Origin: Verrucolacustris sp044348085
GTDB taxonomy: Bacteria > Verrucomicrobiota > Verrucomicrobiia > Methylacidiphilales > Verrucolacustridaceae
Assembly: GCA_044348085.1 (NCBI GenBank)
Contig: JBIKTM010000001.1
Coordinates: forward strand, 1 to 64,000
DNA: 64,000 nucleotides
Direction of reading: 5' to 3'
Shown here: positions 34,001 to 42,347 of the stretch, piece by piece
Layout: each line of letters begins with the position of its first letter
Numbering within the stretch: the first letter of the stretch is position 1
Made by a program: the position numbers and the translations under genes
The notes under the pieces: model-generated
What the model saw: the letters and a program-made list of their open reading frames with translations, nothing else
The model's database searches: none
Told to the model about the DNA's origin: nothing

Positions 34001-35182
34001 AACCTGTCCAAGCTCCTTCAGACGACGAATGATAAACGGTTCGAACAAGACGAGAGCCATCTTCTTCGGCAATCCACACTCGTTAAGCTTGAGTTCAGGC
34101 CCGATCACAATTACGGATCGACCCGAGTAATCAACTCTCTTGCCCAAAAGATTCATGCGGAATCGGCCAGTCTTCCCCTTCAACATATCGGAGAGAGATT
34201 TTAGAGGCCGGTTTCCGGCACCCGTCACAGCACGACCGTGACGACCGTTATCCATCAACGCATCGACTGACTCCTGCAACATCCGCTTTTCGTTCCGGAT
34301 AATGACTTCAGGGGTTTTGAGTTGGAGCAGGTTTCGCAAACGATTATTCCGATTGATGACTCGGCGGTAGAGATCATTCAAATCAGAGGTTGCAAAACGC
34401 CCACCTTCGAGCGGAACCAGCGGACGCAAATCAGGAGGAATCACTGGAAGAATCTCTAAAATCATCCACTCAGGACGCGATCCTGCATTCAGGAATCCTT
34501 GAACCAATTTCAGACGTTTCGCGACCTTCTTTCGAGTCTGCTTGCTCTTAGTTGTCTCCAGTTGCTGTTCCAACTCCGTGACCAATTCATCAAGATCGAT
34601 CTTCTTGAAAACATCCCGGATCGCCTCCGCACCCATTTTGGCCACAAAGGAGTCACCAAACTGATCTTGCGCCTCGCGGTACTCGGTCTCCGTGAGCAAC
34701 TGTTTTGGCTTGAGGGGGGTCTTCCCTTCATCGATCACAAGGTAATCCTCGTAATAAATAACCCGTTCAAGATCTCGCGCTGTCATGTCCATCATCAATC
34801 CCAACCGACTGGGCATACATTTATAGAACCAGATGTGACTCACGGGGACAGCGAGTTCGATATGCCCCATCCGCTCACGTCGAACACGAGCCAATGTCAC
34901 TTCCACGCCGCAACGGTCGCAAATAACACCCTTAAATTTGATTCTTTTGTACTTTCCGCAAGAACACTCGTAGTCCTTCGTCGGTCCGAAAATCCTTTCG
35001 CAGAACAAACCGCCTTTTTCGGGCTTAAACGTCCGATAATTGATGGTTTCAGGATTTTTGGTCTCTCCTCGACTCCAGGAAAGAATCGATTCAGGCGAAG
35101 CGACAGTGATACTGACTTCGTCAAAACCTACACTTCTCTCCATTCCGAGGATTTCGCGGGCCGATTGGGTCTGTTGGTTCAT
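31013..35182 (-). CDS. rpoC: DNA-directed RNA polymerase subunit beta'
   Basis: 1389 residues from ATG 35182. The N-terminal zinc ribbon is complete: Cys73, Cys75, Cys88 and Cys91 in [10 protein letters not shown] and ICDRCGVEV. The catalytic NADFDGDQM motif carries the three Mg-binding aspartates. The bridge-helix/trigger-loop region ([23 protein letters not shown]) and the second zinc cysteines ([21 protein letters not shown]) are present. The open frame extends to 35275 into rpoB, but [13 protein letters not shown] is the better start. Confidence 0.98.
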   Translation of the reverse strand: [1389 protein letters not shown]

Positions 35183-35210
35183 GGGATAGTTTATTTCTGG
35201 GTTATAGGGT

Positions 35211-38200
35211 TTAGGCCGATGCGACGAGGATATCGGGTTTCTGTAGATCTTCATCCACAACACGACTCCGCTCACCGACTTTGATATCCAGACACAAGCT
35301 CTGCATTTCTTTGATCAACACGTTGAAGGACTCAGGCGTTCCGGCTTCAAGGGAATTGTCACCTTTGACAATACTCTCGTAAATCCGGGTACGTCCCGCC
35401 ACGTCGTCTGACTTGACAGTAAGGAGCTCCTGAAGGGTATAGGCGGCGCCATAGGCCTCCATCGCCCAAACTTCCATTTCTCCATACCGTTGACCACCAT
35501 ACTGCGCTTTACCACCCAAGGGCTGCTGGGTGACCAAAGAGTACGGTCCGACCGCTCGAGCGTGAATCTTGTCTGCGACCAAGTGATGTAACTTGAGCAT
35601 ATAGATCAAGCCCACAACTACGCGCTGATCAAAAGGATCGCCCGTACGACCGTCGATCAGGACAGACTTACCGTCCTCATCTAAGTGCGCTTTTTTCAAG
35701 AACTCACGGATCTTGGTTTCACTGATTCCGTCAAATACAGGGGTTGCCACATTGAATCCCAGCGCTTTCGCTGCGATTCCCAAGTGTGTTTCCAAAACCT
35801 GTCCTACATTCATTCGGGAAGGTACACCCAGCGGATTAAGAATAATGTCCACAGGAGTTCCATCGGGAAGGAAAGGCATGTCCTCTTCCGGCACAATACG
35901 GGCTACAACACCCTTATTTCCGTGCCGACCGGCCATTTTGTCACCCACGGAGATCTTCCGTTTGGCAGCAACATACACCTTCACCTGCTTGATGATTCCA
36001 GGGTCAATATCCTCACCCGACTCCAATCGCTCCATCTCCATGTCTTTTTCATTGGAGAGTTGGTTAAACTTCTGCTCGTAACTCGAGATGATCTCACGGA
36101 TTTTGATCCGGATCGGACTCGGGTCGATTTCAATGTGATTGTACACATCGGCAATCTTTCGGAGCAGAGTCTTGGTGATTTTACGGTTGGCGGGAATGAT
36201 GATCTCACCCGTCTCCGCATTGACTACATCCAGAGGAATTTTTTCATTCAACAGAATATTAGAAAGAGCTTGGGTCAACTCCTCCTTCATCTCCGCATGT
36301 TTCTTGATGTACTTGTCGTCAACTCCTTTGGCATGCCGTTTGGCTTCCCCGGGAGCTAACTTGATCACGTCTTTCTTGATGGCCCCACCCGTGGTCTTTA
36401 CATCCATCACGATTCCTGCGGAACCAGAGGATACGACCAGCGAACTGTCTTTCACATCGGCTGCTTTTTCACCGAAGATGGCGCGCAGAAGGCGTTCTTC
36501 AGGCGCCAACTCCGTTTCACTCTTCGGGGTAATTTTACCAACGAGAATATCCCCTGCTTTCACCTCAGCTCCGATTCGAACAACCCCATCAGGTCCGAGG
36601 TTCTTTAAAGCCTCATCTCCGACGTTCGGGATGTCCCGAGTAATTTCCTCAGGTCCAAGCTTGGTGTCTCGAGCTGAAATCTCGAACTCTTCGATGTGGA
36701 TACTTGTATAAACGTCCTCTTTGACCAGTCGTTGGCTCAACAAGATCGCATCTTCGAAGTTGTACCCATGCCACGGCATGAAGGCCACAACCACGTTCCT
36801 GCCCAGAGCTAATTCGCCCTGATCGGTACAAGGTCCGTCCGCGATTACCATTCCTTTGGTAACACGCTGACCCACCTTCACCACAGGCCGCTGATTCACA
36901 CAGGTGCCATTGTTGGAGCGCATGAACTTCAAGAGGTCATACACATAAATACCTTTTTCAGGATCCGTCTTCATTCGCTTACGGTTTTCAGGGGCTTCCC
37001 CATCTTCCGTCACGATGACTTGACGAGCTGTGACCGAGGCAACCTTGCCCGATCCCTCACTCAAAATCATGGCGTGAGAATCACGGGCGACTTTCGCCTC
37101 CATTCCCGTGCCGACCACGGGAGATTCCGAGATAAGAAGCGGAACGCCTTGCCGTTGCATGTTCGAGCCCATCAAGGCCCGGTTCGCATCGTCATGTTCC
37201 AAAAATGGAATCAAAGCCGCTGCAACCGATACCAACTGTTTGGGCGAAACATCCATGTAGTGAACCTTGTCGGGTTCTACTTCCAAGAATTCTCCCCGAT
37301 AACGGACGGAGACTCGTGGAGAAGTGAACTTGCCGTGACTGTCCACAGCTGAATTCGCTTGGGCCACAATGAAATTCTCCTCTTGGTCAGCCGTAAGGAA
37401 ATCATGCTCATCCTTCACACGACCATTCTCTACCTTGCGATAGGGAGTTTCGATGAAGCCGAACTCATTGATTTTTCCAAAGGTTGAAAGACTGGAGATC
37501 AATCCGATGTTAGGACCTTCAGGCGTCTCGATCGGACAGATCCGGCCGTAATGGGACGGATGCACGTCACGAACTTCGAAGCCAGCACGCTCACGACTCA
37601 AACCGCCGGGTCCAAGCGCGGACAAACGCCGTTTGTGCGTCATTTCGCTCAAAGGATTTGTCTGATCCATCAACTGAGACAGCTGACTCCGACCGAAGAA
37701 ATCCCGAATCATGGCGGACAGCGCCTTCGGATTGATCAACTTCTGAGGGGTCATGCCTTCCGTGTTCACATCGAACAGGGTCATGCGCTCTTTGACGAGA
37801 CGCTCTGTTCGGCTCAAACCTGTGCGACACTGGTTCGACAGGAGTTCGCCAACGGTTCGCACGCGGCGACTTCCCAAATGATCAATATCATCGGTAGTCC
37901 CCTCACCCAACCGAAGGTTGATGAGATAGCTGGTTGCAGCCACCACATCCTCACGGGTCAGAATTCGGGTCAAAAGGTCGGTCTGTAGACCTAATTTCTG
38001 ATTTAATTTATGCCGACCCACACGACCGATGTCGTAGCGTTTCGGATCAAAAAAGAGCCGCTTTAGCAAAGCCTTAGCGTTAGTTACTGTGGGTGGATCG
38101 CCAGGGCGCAAACGCCGATAGATTTCCTTGAGAGCTCCCTCGGTGTCTTTGGTCGGATCCTTCTTCAAACACTTCAGGATCGTGTCGTCCACACGAATAT

Positions 38201-39041
38201 CGACGACTTCAGCGCTTTTCATTCCTAAATCAAGCAACTGACGCACGACACCCTTGGTCAAAGGCTCAAAAGCACGAGCTACAACCAAATCCGCATTGGC
38301 CGTATCCCGCACCTCTTTGATGAGAACCTTTTGACTCAACTCGTTCTCCTCAAGATCTTCGGCCAGCTTGAGATTCTCGATCCGATAAAAGAGCGAGATA
38401 ATCTCCTCATCCGTGCTGTAGTCCAGGGCACGAAGAAGAGTGGTGAGTAGGAACTTCCTGCGACGTTTCCGCCGGTCCAAATGAACGTAGAGAAGGTCGG
38501 AAGTATCATAAGAAACTTCCAGCCAAGAACCCCGATCCGGAATAATCCGGTAGCTGTGCAGTAACTTGCCATTCGCATGCACGCTCGACTCAAAACAGAT
38601 TCCGGGAGAACGATGGAGCTGGCTCACGATCACCCGCTCTGCACCGTTCACCACAAAGGTTCCCTGCTTGGTCATCAAGGGGAGTTCCCCCATGTACACG
38701 CGTTCCTCTATCGTAGAACCATCGTTATGCAAAACGAAGGTCACATAAAGAGGCGCTGCATAGGTCACACCCTCACGGAGACATTCGATCGGTCCGTTCT
38801 TGGCCTTACCTAATTCGTAATGACTAAAGTCGAGTTTGATCTTCTCGTCGTAAGACTCGATCGGGAAGACTTCACGAAAGACGGCCTGCAAGCCTACATC
38901 ACTCTTCCGTTGCTTCGGGTTGATGCCCTCTTGGAGGAAGGCACGGTAGGAGTCCAACTGAACCTCCATGAGGTTCGGCATCTCCACCGTCTCGGGCAAC
39001 CGCCCGAAATTGACCCGCTCGACTTTGGTCGATTTCGACAT
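35211..39041 (-). CDS. rpoB: DNA-directed RNA polymerase subunit beta
   Basis: A 1276-residue beta subunit. The rifampicin region reads SQLSQLMDQTNPLSEMTHKR then RLSALGPGG; the Asp, His and Ser most often mutated in resistance are wild type, though Leu replaces the usual Phe in SQFMDQ. Catalytic-core segments GNKGVVARIVPEEDMPFLPDG and the C-terminal GGKAQYGGQRYGEMEVWAMEAYGAAY clamp are present. AAGGAG precedes the ATG by 8 bases. rpoC follows after a 28-base gap. Confidence 0.99.
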   Translation of the reverse strand: MSKSTKVERVNFGRLPETVEMPNLMEVQLDSYRAFLQEGINPKQRKSDVGLQAVFREVFPIESYDEKIKLDFSHYELGKAKNGPIECLREGVTYAAPLYVTFVLHNDGSTIEERVYMGELPLMTKQGTFVVNGAERVIVSQLHRSPGICFESSVHANGKLLHSYRIIPDRGSWLEVSYDTSDLLYVHLDRRKRRRKFLLTTLLRALDYSTDEEIISLFYRIENLKLAEDLEENELSQKVLIKEVRDTANADLVVARAFEPLTKGVVRQLLDLGMKSAEVVDIRVDDTILKCLKKDPTKDTEGALKEIYRRLRPGDPPTVTNAKALLKRLFFDPKRYDIGRVGRHKLNQKLGLQTDLLTRILTREDVVAATSYLINLRLGEGTTDDIDHLGSRRVRTVGELLSNQCRTGLSRTERLVKERMTLFDVNTEGMTPQKLINPKALSAMIRDFFGRSQLSQLMDQTNPLSEMTHKRRLSALGPGGLSRERAGFEVRDVHPSHYGRICPIETPEGPNIGLISSLSTFGKINEFGFIETPYRKVENGRVKDEHDFLTADQEENFIVAQANSAVDSHGKFTSPRVSVRYRGEFLEVEPDKVHYMDVSPKQLVSVAAALIPFLEHDDANRALMGSNMQRQGVPLLISESPVVGTGMEAKVARDSHAMILSEGSGKVASVTARQVIVTEDGEAPENRKRMKTDPEKGIYVYDLLKFMRSNNGTCVNQRPVVKVGQRVTKGMVIADGPCTDQGELALGRNVVVAFMPWHGYNFEDAILLSQRLVKEDVYTSIHIEEFEISARDTKLGPEEITRDIPNVGDEALKNLGPDGVVRIGAEVKAGDILVGKITPKSETELAPEERLLRAIFGEKAADVKDSSLVVSSGSAGIVMDVKTTGGAIKKDVIKLAPGEAKRHAKGVDDKYIKKHAEMKEELTQALSNILLNEKIPLDVVNAETGEIIIPANRKITKTLLRKIADVYNHIEIDPSPIRIKIREIISSYEQKFNQLSNEKDMEMERLESGEDIDPGIIKQVKVYVAAKRKISVGDKMAGRHGNKGVVARIVPEEDMPFLPDGTPVDIILNPLGVPSRMNVGQVLETHLGIAAKALGFNVATPVFDGISETKIREFLKKAHLDEDGKSVLIDGRTGDPFDQRVVVGLIYMLKLHHLVADKIHARAVGPYSLVTQQPLGGKAQYGGQRYGEMEVWAMEAYGAAYTLQELLTVKSDDVAGRTRIYESIVKGDNSLEAGTPESFNVLIKEMQSLCLDIKVGERSRVVDEDLQKPDILVASA

Positions 39042-39077
39042 GCTACGTACTCCTTATCCCGGTTTCCCGGGGATTGG

Positions 39078-39461
39078 TTATTTGATCTCTACCTTGGCAC
39101 CAGCAGCTTCAAGCTTCTTCTTGATCTCAGCAGCCTCGTCCTTCGTGGCACCTTCCTTGATGGTTTTGGGTGCACCTTCGACAAGCGCTTTCGCATCCGC
39201 AAGGCCCAAACCAGGCACCACGGTGCGAACTTCCTTAATCACGCCGATCTTGTTGCCGCCTGCATCTTTCAAAACGACTTCAAAAGTTGTTTTCTCTTCA
39301 GCAGGTGCAGCACCCGCAGCCGCTCCGCCTGCTGCAGCTACAGCGACAGGAGCCGCAGCGCTGACGCCCCACTTGTCTTCAAGTTTTTTGACCAGTTCAG
39401 ACGCTTCGAGAACGGTTAGCCCGCTCAACGTCGTTACTACTTCTTCCAGATTGATTGCCAT
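39078..39461 (-). CDS. rplL: 50S ribosomal protein L7/L12
   Basis: A 127-residue stalk protein: N-terminal dimer domain (VTTLSGLTVLEASELVKKLEDKWG), Ala-rich hinge (AAAGGAAAGAAPAEE) and C-terminal factor-binding domain (FEVVLKDAGGNKIGVIKEVR ... LGLADAKALVEGAP). It recruits EF-G and EF-Tu. The GGGGAAGGAG ribosome-binding site is very strong, fitting the need for several copies per ribosome. Confidence 0.98.
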   Translation of the reverse strand: MAINLEEVVTTLSGLTVLEASELVKKLEDKWGVSAAAPVAVAAAGGAAAGAAPAEEKTTFEVVLKDAGGNKIGVIKEVRTVVPGLGLADAKALVEGAPKTIKEGATKDEAAEIKKKLEAAGAKVEIK

Positions 39462-39602
39462 TTTATTTCTCCTTCCCCTGCCCTTTCGATGAAAGGACCG
39501 AGGTGTTAATGTTTGTCCTAGGTTAGACGATCACACCCGTGACCGAATTATCCCGGAAAGGCTCCCGGGCTAACACAAGGTTATTGCCTTTCATGTACAT
39601 TG
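39462..39602 (-). promoter_or_regulatory. Structured rplJ-rplL intergenic region
   Basis: The 141-base gap holds two hairpins on the coding strand: CCCGG...CCGGG (39569-39552, 8-base loop) and CCTTTC-ATC-GAAAGG (39496-39482), the latter just before the rplL ribosome-binding site. They may act in mRNA processing or in setting the L12:L10 ratio; neither has a T-run. Confidence 0.4.
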
Positions 39603-40127
39603 TTACGATGCAGCCGTCGGGGCCGCCTCCGCTTTGCTCTTCATGACCCGAGCCAACCGTGCGCCGGGCTCCGCCAAGAGGCGTGCCAAGGTTGAGGCTG
39701 GAGCGGAAATTGCACCCAAAAGCCTTGCCCGCAGAACCTCTGCAGAAGGCAGATCGGCCAACATCACAATTTCGCTTACGCCTAAGACTTTGCCGTCCAT
39801 CAATCCCGAACGCAGGCTTGGACGAGTAAATTCCGCCTTAAACGTCTTGATCACCTTAGCAGCGGCCGGAGCATCTTTTCCGCCAGAAACAATCGCAGTT
39901 TGGCCTGTCAGATCTTTACCCAAGCCGGCTAAAACTTCCTCACCGATCGCACGCTTGAACAAGGTATTCTTCACGACCTTCACGGCCGCTCCTACCTTGC
40001 GCAGACGCCCCCTTAACTCAGAAAATTCAGAGACCTTCATTCCCGTATAATCCAAAACAATCAAATACGGAGAGGATTTGACCCACTCCCGAATTGTATC
40101 AATGACTAACGCTTTTTCTTCTTTCAT
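39603..40127 (-). CDS. rplJ: 50S ribosomal protein L10
   Basis: A 174-residue L10, the stalk base that binds L12 dimers through its C-terminal helix. Markers are YLIVLDYTGMKVSEFSELR, KVVKNTLFKRAI and LAGLGKDLTGQTAIV. GAGGAG lies 4 bases before the ATG. Confidence 0.97.
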   Translation of the reverse strand: MKEEKALVIDTIREWVKSSPYLIVLDYTGMKVSEFSELRGRLRKVGAAVKVVKNTLFKRAIGEEVLAGLGKDLTGQTAIVSGGKDAPAAAKVIKTFKAEFTRPSLRSGLMDGKVLGVSEIVMLADLPSAEVLRARLLGAISAPASTLARLLAEPGARLARVMKSKAEAAPTAAS

Positions 40128-40139
40128 AAATCTCCTCGT

Positions 40140-40856
40140 TTAATCCTCTGACCCCGCAGCTGCATCCGCCACGGCCAACGGAATTCCAGGTGAAAATGTG
40201 GCTGAGAGAACGCAATTCTTCAGATACTTGCCTTTGGCTCCCGCAGGGCGTGCACGGGAAACGGATTCAATGACGGCATTCACATTCTCGCCCAACGCCT
40301 TGCCTTCAAAACTTAGTTTTCCACAGCTCACGTGCAGGTTAGAGCCCTTATCGATCTTAAATTCGACACGGCCCGCCTGGCACTCCTTCACGGCTTTTGC
40401 GGTATCTTCGGTCACTGTTCCCGTTTTTGGGTTTGGCATCAAGCCTCGAGGTCCGAGCACCTTTCCTAGTTTACGAACTTCGATCATCGCATCCGGAGTC
40501 GCCACAGCCACGTCGAAGTCGGCCCAACCCTCCTGAACTTTCTTGATCAAATCTGCAAAACCTACGGCAACAGCCCCAGCCGCTTTGCCTGCCTCTGCCG
40601 CAGCCCCTTGGGCAAAAACGATGACACGTACTGTTTTGCCCGAACCATGAGGGAGACTCACGGTGCCACGAACAACTTGATCGCTTTGTTTTGGATCCAC
40701 ACCTAAATGAAACGAAAGATCGACGCTCGGATTTCCCTTACTCTTGCCTGCAGGCATCTTCTTTAAAATGGATACTGCGTCAGGAATGCTGTAGCGCTTT
40801 TTTGGCTCCAGCAATTTGATGGCTTCTGCGTAACGGCGACTAGGTTTCTTAGGCAT
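40140..40856 (-). CDS. rplA: 50S ribosomal protein L1
   Basis: 238 residues from ATG 40856, with AAGGAG 7 bases upstream. Markers are VDLSFHLGVDPKQSDQVVRGTVSLPHGSGKTVRV and LGPRGLMPNPKTGTVT. L1 forms the mobile stalk that moves E-site tRNA and may repress translation of the rplK-rplA mRNA. Confidence 0.98.
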   Translation of the reverse strand: MPKKPSRRYAEAIKLLEPKKRYSIPDAVSILKKMPAGKSKGNPSVDLSFHLGVDPKQSDQVVRGTVSLPHGSGKTVRVIVFAQGAAAEAGKAAGAVAVGFADLIKKVQEGWADFDVAVATPDAMIEVRKLGKVLGPRGLMPNPKTGTVTEDTAKAVKECQAGRVEFKIDKGSNLHVSCGKLSFEGKALGENVNAVIESVSRARPAGAKGKYLKNCVLSATFSPGIPLAVADAAAGSED

Positions 40857-40867
40857 GATCAATCTCC

Positions 40868-41293
40868 TTAGTCTGCAATCTCGAGGCCCATTTGTCGGGC
40901 CGTCCCTGCAATGGTGCGAAAGGCGGCCTCATCCGAAGCCGCATTCAGATCGTTCCTCTTAATTTTCACAATATCCATCACCTGCTTTTTTGTTACCTTG
41001 CCCACCTTCAAACGATTCGGTTCCTTCGATCCGGATGCCAAGTTAGCAGCTTTTTTGAGAAGTACGGATGCAGGCGGACTTTTGGTGATAAACGTGAATG
41101 TCTTGTCCTTATAAACAGTGATGACGACAGGAAAAATATTTCCGGCTTCCTTTGCCGTACGCGCATTAAATTCCTTACAAAAAGCCATGATGTTCACTCC
41201 CTGCTGACCCAGTGCCGGGCCTACGGGAGGAGCTGGATTCGCCGCCCCTGCGGGGATCTGAAGTCGGATAATTCCTGTGATCTCTTTTGCCAT
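40868..41293 (-). CDS. rplK: 50S ribosomal protein L11
   Basis: A 141-residue L11: GIIRLQIPAGAANPAPPVGPALGQQGVNIMAFCKEFN with the thiostrepton-region prolines, and the RNA-binding C-terminal domain (VTKKQVMDIVKIKRNDLNAA). It senses stalled ribosomes for RelA in other bacteria. AAGGA lies 11 bases before the ATG. Confidence 0.98.
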   Translation of the reverse strand: MAKEITGIIRLQIPAGAANPAPPVGPALGQQGVNIMAFCKEFNARTAKEAGNIFPVVITVYKDKTFTFITKSPPASVLLKKAANLASGSKEPNRLKVGKVTKKQVMDIVKIKRNDLNAASDEAAFRTIAGTARQMGLEIAD

Positions 41294-41299
41294 AAAAAC

Positions 41300-41872
41300 T
41301 TAGTTCCTTTCCACCTGCCAATATTCCAACTCCACGGGAGTGGACCGTCCAAAAATAGAAACCGCCACGCGAACCCGTCCTCGCTCCGTATCCACCTCTT
41401 CCACCACGCCCTCTTGGCTCTGGAAAGGACCATCCCCCACCTTGACCCGATCCCCGACAGCAAAAATAATCTTCGGGGTAATTTTCTCTTCTTTCTCGCG
41501 AATCTGACTCAACATTCCATCCACCTCATCCTGTTTCATCGGAGTCGGCCTATCTCCGTCTGCGAAACCCAAAACGCCAGGAGTTTCTTTCACGAAGTAC
41601 CAAGGAACTTCGTGCAACTTTTTCTCAGAATCGTACAACTCCATCTTCACGAAAATATATCCAGGGTAGAGTTTCCGCTCAGTTTCGACCTTCTTTCCCC
41701 TCTTAATCTCAGAAATGCGCTCGGTTGGAATAATGACTTCCTGCACCACCTCACCCAACTCCTCGGTCTTGATCCGGCTCAACATGTGACGCTTCACATT
41801 GGTCTCTTGACCAGAAAGAACGTGCACCGCGAACCAGCGGGCTTCAGCTGCAGGGGTTGCGATCTCGCTCAT
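41300..41872 (-). CDS. nusG: Transcription termination/antitermination protein NusG
   Basis: A 190-residue NusG. The NGN domain begins RWFAVHVLSGQETNVKRHM and includes LYPGYIFVKME; the KOW domain is FAVGDRVKVGDGPFQSQEGVVEEVDTERGRVRV. It binds polymerase and links it to Rho or ribosomal S10. It starts 4 bases from the secE stop. Confidence 0.98.
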   Translation of the reverse strand: MSEIATPAAEARWFAVHVLSGQETNVKRHMLSRIKTEELGEVVQEVIIPTERISEIKRGKKVETERKLYPGYIFVKMELYDSEKKLHEVPWYFVKETPGVLGFADGDRPTPMKQDEVDGMLSQIREKEEKITPKIIFAVGDRVKVGDGPFQSQEGVVEEVDTERGRVRVAVSIFGRSTPVELEYWQVERN

Positions 41873-41875
41873 GGA

Positions 41876-42178
41876 TTAAAACCTCACCAACCAGCCAACA
41901 ACTCGGCTGATTAAAAAATCGAATCCCGAGGTGTAGGCAGCCAACACCAAGGTAGTCAGCGCCACAACCGTGGTACTATCGATTAACTCACGATATTTCT
42001 TCATGCCGGACTCGCTCGGGTCCCAAGGCCATGAGCACTTCACGAGCTCCCCTTTTACCTCGACTACGAACTTAGAAATTTGAGACCGATTCAGAAAAAT
42101 AGCTGCCACGGCGCCGAAGGAGATAACTCCCACAACGATCGTGATCAACCAGCTTCCACCGATCTTCAATGCTTCCAT
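41876..42178 (-). CDS. secE: Protein translocase subunit SecE
   Basis: 100 residues from ATG 42178, with GGGAGAAAG upstream. One hydrophobic segment at the N-terminus (SWLITIVVGVISFGAVAAIFL) is followed by the amphipathic SecE helix (KFVVEVKGELVKCSWP) and the conserved tilted membrane helix (STTVVALTTLVLAAYTSGFDFLI). It clamps the SecY halves. The open frame extends into tRNA-Trp and is cut back here. Confidence 0.94.
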   Translation of the reverse strand: MEALKIGGSWLITIVVGVISFGAVAAIFLNRSQISKFVVEVKGELVKCSWPWDPSESGMKKYRELIDSTTVVALTTLVLAAYTSGFDFLISRVVGWLVRF

Positions 42179-42205
42179 TTCGTAATCTTTCTCCCTTGTA
42201 AGGTG

Positions 42206-42278
42206 CAGGGCAGGAGGGACTCGAACCCCCAACCGACGGTTTTGGAGACCGCTACTCTACCAATTGAGCTACTGCCCT
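42206..42278 (-). tRNA. tRNA-Trp (anticodon CCA)
   Basis: A 73-base cloverleaf. The acceptor AGGGCAG/CTGCCCT is fully paired. The anticodon stem GCGGT/ACCGT has loop CTCCAAA, anticodon CCA. The T loop is GGTTCGAGTCC and the discriminator is G73. CCA is not encoded. It lies between tuf and secE, as in many bacteria. Confidence 0.97.
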
Positions 42279-42347
42279 CCTTTTCCGTCCGGTTGGGCAG
42301 ATCCCACTCAAAGAGTGGGCGCTTCCCTCCGGTATGATTCGTGGGGG

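Noticed and set aside
42179..42232. Open frame extending secE upstream by 18 codons
   Set aside because: It runs into tRNA-Trp; ATG 42178 has a good ribosome-binding site and gives a normal SecE.
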